Positions 1 through 5,055 of a stretch of 5,055 nucleotides of DNA are shown here, one piece after another; within the stretch, counting starts at the first letter, position 1; each line of letters starts with the position of its first letter. The stretch is from an uncultured Prevotella sp. (GTDB taxonomy: Bacteria > Bacteroidota > Bacteroidia > Bacteroidales > Bacteroidaceae). The notes below the pieces were generated by a model. The model searched no databases and was not told where the DNA came from. It saw only the letters and a list, made by a program, of their open reading frames with translations. The translations under genes were made by a program, and so were the position numbers. Location of the stretch: contig CABVDL010000138.1 of assembly GCA_902497035.1 (NCBI GenBank), positions 1 through 5,055 of the forward strand, in the 5' to 3' direction.

Positions 1-5
1 TACTT

Positions 6-37
6 TAAAGTTAATACTTTTTCTTGAATTACACAAG
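6..37 (-). promoter_or_regulatory. Weak promoter candidate for a gene beyond the window start
   Basis: On the minus strand CTTG (37-34) is separated by exactly 20 nt from TAACTTTA (13-6), close to the Bacteroidetes TTTG / TAnnTTTG pattern with one mismatch in each box. It would fire leftward out of the window, downstream of the sigma factor gene. TTTCTTG (20-26) and CAAGAAA (34-40) form a 7-bp inverted repeat overlapping it, which could be an operator or a short hairpin. The AT-rich setting makes a chance match plausible. Confidence 0.25.
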
Positions 38-76
38 AAATACAGCTTCTTTTTTTGTTAATATGAATAATTCAGG

Positions 77-631
77 TTAGAGAAGACATAAAAATATTTT
101 CATCAAGGCCCTTGTCCCCTCCAGCCGCTTGCGCAAGACGCGCAAGGCCGTATAGATGTGCGCCTCCACGGTGCGCACGGAGATACCCAACGCTTCGGCT
201 ATCTCCTGATGATGAAGCCCATCAATATAACTCATCTGAAAGACCTGTCGGCTCTTGGCGGGCAAAGCGCTGAGTGCCTCGTCGATGGCCTGCCGAAGGT
301 CGACAACCTCAGCGTCGCGCTGCGGATTGCCCATCTCGCTCTCGAGATACGCCATGCGGCGGTCGTTGATGGCTGTGAGAAGTGACAACTGCTCCTCGCT
401 TCGGTTGGCCATGCGCAACAAATTGATGGCACGCGTAAAGACGGAACGATAGAGATAACCCTCTATCTTGCCGCTCCAATCCACTTCGTCGCGCCGTCGC
501 CAAAGCTCCACAAAAACGTCCTCGACAACATCCTCGGCATCATCATCATTGCCTACAATGCCACGCGCATAGAAGAAAAGCTTGGGATAGGCGCGCTTGA
601 AAAGGCTGTCAAACTGTGATTTACTTTCCAT
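77..631 (-). CDS. ECF-type RNA polymerase sigma-70 factor (Bacteroidetes expansion type)
   Basis: This 184-residue protein is an alternative sigma factor that would direct RNA polymerase to a dedicated promoter set. Sigma region 2 spans about residues 8-75 and carries the typical acidic helix DAEDVVEDVFVELW (31-44), followed by the aromatic and basic positions of YLYRSVFTRAINLLR (59-73). A variable linker follows (about 76-115). Sigma region 4 spans about 116-170, with SALPAKSRQVF (121-131) and the helix-turn-helix HQEIAEALGISVRTVEAHI (141-159). Regions 1 and 3 are absent, as expected for ECF sigmas, and the length is normal. The ATG at 629-631 gives a full region 2. The gene starts 30 bp after the GH3 stop, which suggests cotranscription. 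Bacteroidetes ECF sigmas often pair with a FecR-like anti-sigma and a SusC/SusD outer-membrane system; none is in the window, though one could lie below position 1. The family call is firm; the regulon is unknown. Confidence 0.95.
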   Translation of the reverse strand: MESKSQFDSLFKRAYPKLFFYARGIVGNDDDAEDVVEDVFVELWRRRDEVDWSGKIEGYLYRSVFTRAINLLRMANRSEEQLSLLTAINDRRMAYLESEMGNPQRDAEVVDLRQAIDEALSALPAKSRQVFQMSYIDGLHHQEIAEALGISVRTVEAHIYTALRVLRKRLEGTRALMKIFLCLL

Positions 632-661
632 GAATCGATTCTCTTGTGTCTGTGCCTGTGC

Positions 662-3013
662 CTACTCTACATTAACGGTAGCTCTCAGCCGTATGTCGTC
701 TGAGGCCGCGCCTGCCATCAACTCCACCGGTCCCGGCTCTACCGTCCATTGCATCTGTCGGTCCACGATGCCTAACTCTTCTTTCCCTATCACGAACTCC
801 ACAGGACGCGTCTCGCCCGCCTTGATTGTCAGGCGCCGGAAGGCGCACAGCTGCATGGCAGGTTGCGACACGCTCGACACCGCATGGTGAAGATAGAGCT
901 GCACCACTTCGTCGCCATCGCGCGTGCCGGTGTTCGTCACATCCACCTTGACGGCATACTGATGATTGCCACGCGACTCAACCTTCATATTATCGTAGCG
1001 GAAAGTGGTATAGCTGAGACCTGCGCCGAAAGCGTAGGCCGGCGTGGCTGGACCTTCTACGTAATTGTGGGGCACCGGCACGCGCTTATTGTAATACACC
1101 GGCAACTGGCCTTCGCTCGCAGGAACGGAGAAGGGCAAACGGCCGGCCGGGTTGACCTCACCAAAGATGACACGTGCCAGCGCCTCACCGCCCGCCTCAC
1201 CGGGATAATAGGCGCAAAGCAGGGCATCGGCATTAGCCTTGGCCCAGTTCATGTTGAGCGGCCGGCCCTCAATATATACCACGATGATCGGCTTGCCCGT
1301 TGCCTTGAGTGCTTCGAGCAACTGTTGCTGACGGCCAAGCAAGCTGAGGGTGGAACGGTCGAAACCTTCACCGCAGTCCATATCGCTCACCGACTTGTCG
1401 TCGGCCTCAGCTGCTCCGGTCTCCTTATAATTGGTTTTGAAATCGCGCGCGCTCGACCCGCCGACGGCCACGATGACGGCATCAGACTGGCGGGCTGCCG
1501 AAACAGCATCGGCAATATTCGTGTGGGTCGTGTCGCGAATGGCGCAACCTTTGGCATAGACCACGTGATTGTCGCCAATAAGTTGCCTGACGCCTTGCAG
1601 CAGGGTGGTCACCTTGCCATCGGCCTGCGGTGCCGTGTAGTCGCCCAACATATTATATATGTTATCGGCATTGGGACCTACCACGGCCACTTTCATGTCG
1701 CGGCGCAGGGGCAACACCTTGTTGTTCTTCAGCAATGTAATGGAAGCCTCAGCCACCCGCAGGGCTGTCTTCCGTGCGGCAGCGTCATGCACCTCGCGCG
1801 CTGCCTTCACATCCACGTAAGGATGCTCAAAGAGCCCCATCTCCATCTTCATGGTGAGCACGCGGCGGCAGGCATCGTCGATGAGCAGCGTGTCAATCTT
1901 TCCCTTGCGGGCCGCATCGGTCAGCGTGGCGTAGGCCTTGCCGCCTAAGTCCACATCCACACCGGCCCGCAAGGCCATCACGGCAGCCTGTTGCAGTGTT
2001 GCAGCCACATGGTGGGTTTCATAGATGCCATCAATGCTGTAGAGGTCGGACACGACAAAGCCACGGAACCGCCAGTCGCGCCGCAGCACGCCGTTATACA
2101 GTTCGCCGTTTCCCGTCGATGGCACTCCGTCAATAGAATTGTAAGAGGTCATCACCGACAGTGCGCCGGCACCAACGGCCTCCTGAAAGGGGCGCAGGAA
2201 GTTCTGTTTGAGGTCACGCTCACCAAGCACGCTCGGGTTGCCATTTTGTCCGCCTTCTGTCGTACCGTAACCGATGAAATGCTTCAGTGTTGACAAGGTT
2301 GCGTAAGGCTTGCTGAGATCTCCTCCGCCTAAGCCACGCACCTCTGCGGCTCCCATCTTGGCAGCCAGCACCGGATCCTCGCCCATCGATTCCTCCACGC
2401 GCGACCAGCGGGCATCGCGTGAGAGGTCGAGCACCGGCCCGTAGCTGATATGCGCGCCCTGCAACCTGATCTCTTTGCCGATGACCTCACCCATCTCGCG
2501 GGCCAATTCGGGTTGCCATGTCGCGGCCACGCCAATGCCCGTAGGAAAGGTTGTGGCACCGATGGCCATGTGGCCGTGTGGCGCCTCCTCAGCAAAGAAT
2601 AGAGGAATGTACAAGCGCGAATGACTGAGATAGTCGCGTTGCAGGGCGTTGCAGGCCTTGGCCGACAGCTCTGGTGAAAGGCCGTTGGCAAGGGTCTTCT
2701 GTGTCCACGGGTCGGCACGGAGGGTGGCCCACAGCATGCCGACATGTTCGCTGACCACCTCCGGGGCAAAGCGTGCCGACGGTGTTACCTTGTCGCCGTT
2801 GCGGTCGTAATAAGGCCAGCCAAGCAAACAACGCAACTGTCCTACTTTCTCCTCAAGGGTCATGCGCTGCAACAGGTCGCTCACGCGCTGCTCAACGGGC
2901 AGCGACGCGTCACGGTAAGGCAACAGCGTCTGTTTTTGTGGCTTGGCCGATAACGTCAACGGTAGCAGGACGGTGCAGAACATGAGAAGCAAAGAACGGC
3001 GTATGGGTATCAT
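662..3013 (-). CDS. Secreted glycoside hydrolase family 3 beta-glycosidase (beta-glucosidase/xylosidase type)
   Basis: This 783-residue enzyme probably releases terminal beta-linked glucose or xylose from oligosaccharides in the periplasm by a retaining mechanism. Residues 1-23 form a Sec signal peptide: positive IRR, a hydrophobic core, and likely cleavage after LSA. There is no proper lipobox, so a soluble periplasmic protein is expected. The GH3 N-terminal barrel spans about 38-390, with RMTLEEKVGQL (50-60), RVEESMGEDP (205-214), KHF (244-246) and the nucleophile Asp323 in GFVVSDLYSIDG (318-329). The GH3 C-terminal domain spans about 420-650, starting SITLLKNNKVLPL (424-436). Glu549 in GEGFDR (548-553) fits the general acid/base position. 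A fibronectin-III-like domain closes the protein (about 695-765, DGDEVVQLYL at 699-708). Length and domain order are typical of full-length bacterial GH3 enzymes. No clear Shine-Dalgarno precedes the ATG at 3013. The family is certain; substrate preference cannot be read from sequence alone. Confidence 0.97.
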   Translation of the reverse strand: MIPIRRSLLLMFCTVLLPLTLSAKPQKQTLLPYRDASLPVEQRVSDLLQRMTLEEKVGQLRCLLGWPYYDRNGDKVTPSARFAPEVVSEHVGMLWATLRADPWTQKTLANGLSPELSAKACNALQRDYLSHSRLYIPLFFAEEAPHGHMAIGATTFPTGIGVAATWQPELAREMGEVIGKEIRLQGAHISYGPVLDLSRDARWSRVEESMGEDPVLAAKMGAAEVRGLGGGDLSKPYATLSTLKHFIGYGTTEGGQNGNPSVLGERDLKQNFLRPFQEAVGAGALSVMTSYNSIDGVPSTGNGELYNGVLRRDWRFRGFVVSDLYSIDGIYETHHVAATLQQAAVMALRAGVDVDLGGKAYATLTDAARKGKIDTLLIDDACRRVLTMKMEMGLFEHPYVDVKAAREVHDAAARKTALRVAEASITLLKNNKVLPLRRDMKVAVVGPNADNIYNMLGDYTAPQADGKVTTLLQGVRQLIGDNHVVYAKGCAIRDTTHTNIADAVSAARQSDAVIVAVGGSSARDFKTNYKETGAAEADDKSVSDMDCGEGFDRSTLSLLGRQQQLLEALKATGKPIIVVYIEGRPLNMNWAKANADALLCAYYPGEAGGEALARVIFGEVNPAGRLPFSVPASEGQLPVYYNKRVPVPHNYVEGPATPAYAFGAGLSYTTFRYDNMKVESRGNHQYAVKVDVTNTGTRDGDEVVQLYLHHAVSSVSQPAMQLCAFRRLTIKAGETRPVEFVIGKEELGIVDRQMQWTVEPGPVELMAGAASDDIRLRATVNVE

Positions 3014-3118
3014 GATGATTTATAGTTATAAGTTGATGCAAGTTATATATGGCTTTTATGATATAACAATTTGCCGGGCCAGTACCCTACCCATGTGGCA
3101 ACTATTTTTGCCAATAGT

Positions 3119-3160
3119 CCTGTGAGCGGAGTACCCTCGGCGGGCACCTGCGCTCTCAGG
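3119..3160 (-). terminator. Candidate terminator or 3' stem-loop downstream of lpxH
   Basis: CCTGTGAGCG (3119-3128) and CGCTCTCAGG (3151-3160) pair over 10 positions with one mismatch. Inside, GTaCCC (3131-3136) and GGGcAC (3142-3147) can pair around the loop TCGGC. The structure starts 5 nt after the lpxH stop codon on the minus strand. No U-tract follows; the next bases read GACTATTGGC, so classical intrinsic termination is doubtful. It may stabilise the 3' end or belong to the GH3 leader. AGTACCCT occurs twice, at 3081-3088 and inside this hairpin at 3130-3137. The rest of the gap shows TTGCC/GGCAA pairings but no good promoter; ATTG, 21 nt, TAACTTG (3070-3039) is only a poor match ahead of GH3. 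Confidence 0.4.
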
Positions 3161-3164
3161 AAGA

Positions 3165-3944
3165 TTAAGGCTTCGACTCCCCTTCCACATATTCTTCGAG
3201 GAAGAGGTGCTCACCGTCGAAGACAGCATAGGTGAACTGCGTGATCCAGTCGCCGAGGATCAGCATGCGGGGCGTATGGCCTTCCACGCGTGGCAGGTTC
3301 AGGTCGAGCTCGATATGTCGGTGCCCATAGAGGTAATAGTCGATGTCGGGATGCTGCCGCTCATACTCCTTGGTCCACAGCACGAGATACTCCTTGTCCT
3401 CACCCATATAAGGCGGTTCCTTGCCGTCGGCCCGCTTGAGCCGGCTGTGCCTGGCCCACTCCAGTCCGAACTGCATGCCCCAGCGCGGATGAAGTGCCGA
3501 GAAGAGCACCTGGCACACGCGGTTGTGGAAGATGCGGCGCAGGAGCTTGAATGAGCCGCTGTTGTCGCCCAGGCCATCGCCATGGGCCAGGTAGAAGACC
3601 TTGCCGTAGATCTCCGTCGTCAAGGGCTGATAGTGCATCTTCACTCCGCACTCCTCGGTAAGGTATCCGTAGGCCCAGATGTCGTGATTGCCCGTGAAGA
3701 AATGGACCTCCACGCCGTCGTCGGTAAGCTCGGAGAGCTTGCCAAGGAAGCGCGTGTAGCCTTTGGGCACCACATATTTATATTCGTACCAGAAGTCGAA
3801 CATGTCGCCGAGCAGATACACGGCGGCGGCCTTGTCCTTGATCGAATCGAGGAAGCGCACCAGCCGGCGCTCCTGCATCCTGCGATGCGGGATAGCCAAC
3901 GAGCCGAGATGGGCATCGCTCAAAAAATAAACGTTCTTACGCAT
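3165..3944 (-). CDS. lpxH: UDP-2,3-diacylglucosamine diphosphatase (LpxH-like calcineurin-type phosphoesterase)
   Basis: LpxH hydrolyses UDP-2,3-diacylglucosamine to lipid X and UMP at the inner face of the cytoplasmic membrane, a step of lipid A synthesis. The 259-residue protein shows the full dinuclear metal set of the calcineurin-like family: Asp10 and His12 in SDAHLG (9-14), Asp47 in GDMFDFW (46-52), Asn86, His87 and Asp88 in GNHD (85-88), His121 in HGDGLGD (121-127), and His208 and His210 in YGHRH (206-210). The insert with HPRWGMQFGLEWARHSR (152-168) resembles the LpxH cap. The length is near that of known LpxH proteins (about 240-260). There is no signal peptide. The ATG at 3942-3944 is preceded by AAGGTG four bases upstream, one of the better Shine-Dalgarno matches here. 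The gene follows the DUF59 gene by 76 bp and is probably cotranscribed with it. A related phosphoesterase with another substrate cannot be fully excluded. Confidence 0.9.
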   Translation of the reverse strand: MRKNVYFLSDAHLGSLAIPHRRMQERRLVRFLDSIKDKAAAVYLLGDMFDFWYEYKYVVPKGYTRFLGKLSELTDDGVEVHFFTGNHDIWAYGYLTEECGVKMHYQPLTTEIYGKVFYLAHGDGLGDNSGSFKLLRRIFHNRVCQVLFSALHPRWGMQFGLEWARHSRLKRADGKEPPYMGEDKEYLVLWTKEYERQHPDIDYYLYGHRHIELDLNLPRVEGHTPRMLILGDWITQFTYAVFDGEHLFLEEYVEGESKP

Positions 3945-3973
3945 AGTTCACCTTTTTGTCTCACTTCGTTTTC

Positions 3974-3998
3974 GCCGGGGCCGTTCTCACCGGCCGGC
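3974..3998 (-). other. GC-rich intercistronic stem-loop between DUF59 gene and lpxH
   Basis: GCCGG (3974-3978) pairs with CCGGC (3994-3998). Inside it, CCG (3981-3983) pairs with CGG (3991-3993) around the loop TTCTCAC, leaving GG unpaired at 3979-3980. In the 76-bp gap it would form a stable hairpin about 30 nt before the lpxH start. It lacks a downstream U-tract, so read-through into lpxH is expected. It could instead mark an mRNA processing point or tune the ratio of the two proteins; this is inference. Confidence 0.5.
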
Positions 3999-4020
3999 TG
4001 CTCATCACCCGGACAGCTCA

Positions 4021-4341
4021 TCACTCGAAGCCGAGCTCTATCCTGGCCTCTTCCGACATCATGCTCTGGTCCCAGGCGGGCTCGAAGACCAGGTTGACGT
4101 TGGCCGTCTTCACGCCCTCGACACCTTCCACCTTCGTGCGCACGTCCTCAAGGATGAAGTCGGCGGCAGGGCACGAGGGAGCCGTAAACGTCATGTCGAT
4201 GTTCAGTGTGCCGTCGTCCTGCAGGTCGATCTTGTAGATCATGCCTAAGTCGTAGACATTGACGGGTATCTCCGGGTCGTAAACCGTTTTCAGCACATCC
4301 ACGATGCGCTCTTCTATCTTTGTTTTGTCTTCCTGTGTCAT
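4021..4341 (-). CDS. DUF59 / MIP18-family metal-sulfur cluster assembly factor (SufT-like)
   Basis: This 106-residue cytoplasmic protein is a single-domain member of the DUF59/MIP18 family, whose members (SufT, the PaaD N-terminal part, eukaryotic MIP18/CIA2) help mature Fe-S proteins. Visible motifs are the N-terminal helix, then VYDPEIPVNVYDLGMIY (20-36), a beta-strand pair around TLNIDMTFTAPSCPAADFI (45-63) with the conserved Cys57, a second helix (64-73), and the C-terminal strand VNLVFEPAWDQSMMSEEAR (82-100). The length fits stand-alone family members and all conserved blocks are present. The ATG at 4339-4341 lies about 38 nt downstream of the inferred start site of the promoter at 4385-4416, with an AT-rich leader and no Shine-Dalgarno. 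It heads a probable two-gene unit with lpxH; the pairing may be positional rather than functional. The family call is firm. The symbol sufT is withheld because no other suf gene is in view. Confidence 0.93.
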   Translation of the reverse strand: MTQEDKTKIEERIVDVLKTVYDPEIPVNVYDLGMIYKIDLQDDGTLNIDMTFTAPSCPAADFILEDVRTKVEGVEGVKTANVNLVFEPAWDQSMMSEEARIELGFE

Positions 4342-4384
4342 AAGAATAATCTGATTAATTAATGTGTTTTATTTGCCTATTATG

Positions 4385-4416
4385 CAAACTTACGAAGAAA
4401 AGCCGAAACCTACAAA
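4385..4416 (-). promoter_or_regulatory. Bacteroidetes-type housekeeping promoter for the DUF59-lpxH unit
   Basis: Read on the minus strand, TTTG (4416-4413) is followed by exactly 20 nt and then TAAGTTTG (4392-4385). This matches the established Bacteroidetes consensus (TTTG at -33, 19-21 nt, TAnnTTTG at -7) at every defined position. The inferred transcription start is near 4378-4380, giving a leader of about 38 nt before the DUF59 ATG. The leader contains the palindrome ATTAATTAAT (4354-4363). Confidence 0.85.
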
Positions 4417-4483
4417 TTTTATGGCAAGAAGTTTAATGCGTTTGAAATATATAAGTCAAGATTTTTTCTTCGCAACCCCCGTC

Positions 4484-4528
4484 AAGAATCGATTCTTTTC
4501 GAACGAGAGGGTCTTCGCTCGAAAAGAA
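4484..4528. repeat. 14-bp perfect palindrome overlapping a 36-bp imperfect palindrome
   Basis: AAGAATCGATTCTT (4484-4497) is a perfect palindrome. It runs into a second inverted repeat: TTCTTTTCGA (4493-4502) pairs perfectly with TCGAAAAGAA (4519-4528), and CGA (4504-4506) with TCG (4515-4517) inside it. The two structures share TTCTT (4493-4497), so they are mutually exclusive when folded. There is no U-tract after the 3' arm on either strand, so a simple terminator is unlikely. It could be a protein-binding site or part of a small mobile repeat. Confidence 0.6.
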
Positions 4529-4606
4529 CGCCAAAATGAGGCAAGTCGATAAATGACTATCAATTAGTGTGTTATCAGTTTTATACTCTTTAGAAGCTTT
4601 CTTAGT

Positions 4607-4733
4607 CATTTCAAAATGCTGCCATTCCTATAAGGATGGAGTTCTCCTTCAACTTGGATGGCACTGCCATTTCACAGAGATGCCACTCTCCTTGAACTTA
4701 AAGGCAGACTCCATCCCTGTAAGGATGTCCGTT
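4607..4733. repeat. Alternating hairpin array (A-B-A-B-A, about 44-45 bp period)
   Basis: Three A units have cores CATTCCTATAAGGATG (4623-4638), CATTTCACAGAGATG (4668-4682) and CATCCCTGTAAGGATG (4712-4727), spaced 45 and 44 bp. Two B units lie between them: CTCCTTCAACTTGGATGGCA (4644-4663) and CTCCTTGAACTTAAAGGCA (4688-4706). Each A core folds into a CAT...ATG hairpin. At the fifth stem pair A1 and A3 have C-G while A2 has T-A, and the fourth pair is T-G or C-G, so pairing is kept while sequence drifts. A shorter CATTTCAAAATG (4607-4618) abuts A1 and may be a decayed unit. GGATGGAGT (4634-4642) and ACTCCATCC (4708-4716) are also exact inverted copies that could join the outer units. The periods are not both multiples of three, which argues against a coding repeat. 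Confidence 0.65.
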
Positions 4734-4893
4734 CCGCGTCTCCTTAATCCTCTTTTTCCGCCTTGTGCGCCCCTGTATTCTCTTCTCTTTCACGAATTTC
4801 CATTGTCCTATGTTTTTACTTTTTGTAAATATAAATTCCTGTGTAATGGTGTTTGAGCTAATGGATCTTACAGCAGATAGCATACAAGTGTAG

Positions 4894-4957
4894 GACAGGG
4901 TAACTGTCTATGTAACAGCCTGTCAGCCTCAGAGAGGCTGAATGCATCTTAGATGCG
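4894..4957. other. Three consecutive stem-loops
   Basis: The first is GACAGG (4894-4899) with CCTGTC (4919-4924), continuing after a 4-nt bulge as CTGT (4904-4907) with ACAG (4915-4918). The second is CAGCCTC (4924-4930), loop AGA, GAGGCTG (4934-4940), a perfect 7-bp stem. The third is GCATC (4944-4948), loop TTA, GATGC (4952-4956). They follow one another almost without gaps, sharing base 4924. No U-tract follows on either strand. The CATC-TTA-GATG core resembles the A units of the array at 4607-4733. Confidence 0.6.
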
Positions 4958-4982
4958 CAACAAACCGACAGTTTTACTTCCA

Positions 4983-5055
4983 CTTCTAACTTCTAACTCA
5001 TAACTTCTAACTCATAACTTCTAACTCATAACTTCTAACTCATAACTTCTAACTC
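4983..5055. repeat. Tandem repeat, 14-bp unit made of two related 7-mers
   Basis: From 4990 the 14-mer CTTCTAACTCATAA is repeated exactly four times (4990-5045) with a partial fifth copy (5046-5055) cut by the window edge. An extra CTTCTAA precedes it (4983-4989). Each unit is CTTCTAA plus CTCATAA, two 7-mers that differ at two positions, so the array looks like an older 7-bp repeat that doubled into a higher-order unit. There is no drift between copies. Neither strand carries an open frame through it with recognisable features. Confidence 0.95.

Larger units (their letters stand above)
4342..5055. other. 714-bp gene-free region with several structured repeats
   Basis: I find no convincing protein gene here. 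The open frames on either strand are short, have no family motif and cross the repeats. From the DUF59 gene outward it holds the promoter (4385-4416), nested palindromes (4484-4528), an alternating hairpin array (4607-4733), a pyrimidine-rich stretch (4739-4800), an AT-rich stretch (4801-4870), three stem-loops (4894-4957) and a tandem repeat (4983-5055). Base composition is clearly more AT-rich than in the genes. The upstream neighbour is outside the window. Confidence 0.7.

Noticed and set aside
20..57. Plus-strand terminator: hairpin at 20-40 followed by T7 (51-57)
   Set aside because: The T-run lies about 10 nt beyond a weak AT-rich stem and no plus-strand gene is seen upstream of it.
863..1948. 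Long open frame (361 codons) on the plus strand antisense to GH3
   Set aside because: It lies wholly inside the well-supported GH3 gene, has no family motif and has the His/Arg/Ala-rich look of a complement-strand shadow in GC-rich coding DNA.
3039..3070. GH3 promoter ATTG, 21 nt, TAACTTG on the minus strand
   Set aside because: Both boxes deviate from the Bacteroidetes consensus and the -7 box lacks one T, so in this AT-rich stretch it cannot be told from chance.
4364..4552. 62-codon plus-strand open frame upstream of the DUF59 gene
   Set aside because: It overlaps the minus-strand promoter and both palindromes, and its composition reflects those repeats rather than a protein family.
4569..4856. 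95-codon plus-strand open frame over the hairpin array
   Set aside because: It crosses the array and the pyrimidine-rich stretch, has no recognisable motif or Shine-Dalgarno, and the 44/45-bp repeat period does not keep frame as a protein repeat would.
4698..4883. 61-codon minus-strand open frame rich in Lys and Arg
   Set aside because: No family resemblance; it reads through the AT-rich and pyrimidine-rich intergenic stretch and ends within the repeat array. The basic composition follows from the purine-rich strand.
4607..5055. CRISPR array
   Set aside because: The 4607-4733 units alternate two repeated parts with no unique spacers, and the 4983-5055 repeat is a pure short tandem repeat; no cas gene is present.

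Overview
The window looks like a chromosomal segment from a member of the Bacteroidetes, probably a Prevotella-like Bacteroidales species. The evidence is the gene content (an ECF sigma factor of the Bacteroidetes type, a secreted family 3 glycoside hydrolase and a lipid A pathway LpxH), GC-rich genes separated by AT-rich gaps, weak Shine-Dalgarno sequences, and one clear Bacteroidetes promoter (TTTG, 20-nt spacer, TAAGTTTG). The genus is an inference.

Layout. All four convincing genes lie on the minus strand, so transcription runs from high to low coordinates. (1) 4021-4341 encodes a small DUF59/MIP18-family Fe-S assembly protein, with the promoter at 4385-4416. (2) 3165-3944 encodes LpxH, 76 bp downstream and probably in the same transcript. 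A stem-loop at 3119-3160 lies beyond it. (3) 662-3013 encodes a periplasmic GH3 beta-glycosidase with signal peptide, GH3 N domain, GH3 C domain and fibronectin-III-like tail. (4) 77-631 encodes an ECF sigma-70 factor only 30 bp after the GH3 stop, so the two are probably cotranscribed. Positions 1-76 are AT-rich and hold a weak promoter candidate for a gene beyond the edge.

The upstream 714 bp (4342-5055) carry no convincing gene but much structure. There is a 14-bp palindrome running into a 36-bp imperfect palindrome, and an alternating A-B-A-B-A array of about 44-45 bp periodicity whose A units keep a hairpin through a compensatory base change. Three consecutive stem-loops follow, and then a tandem repeat of 7+7 bp units that runs off the window edge. 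This is the least explained part of the window; a structured noncoding RNA or a dispersed intergenic repeat family are both possible.

Functionally, DUF59 and LpxH are housekeeping (Fe-S maturation, lipid A synthesis). GH3 plus the sigma factor suggests glycan use with linked regulation. I see no defence system, CRISPR array, transposase, tRNA or rRNA.
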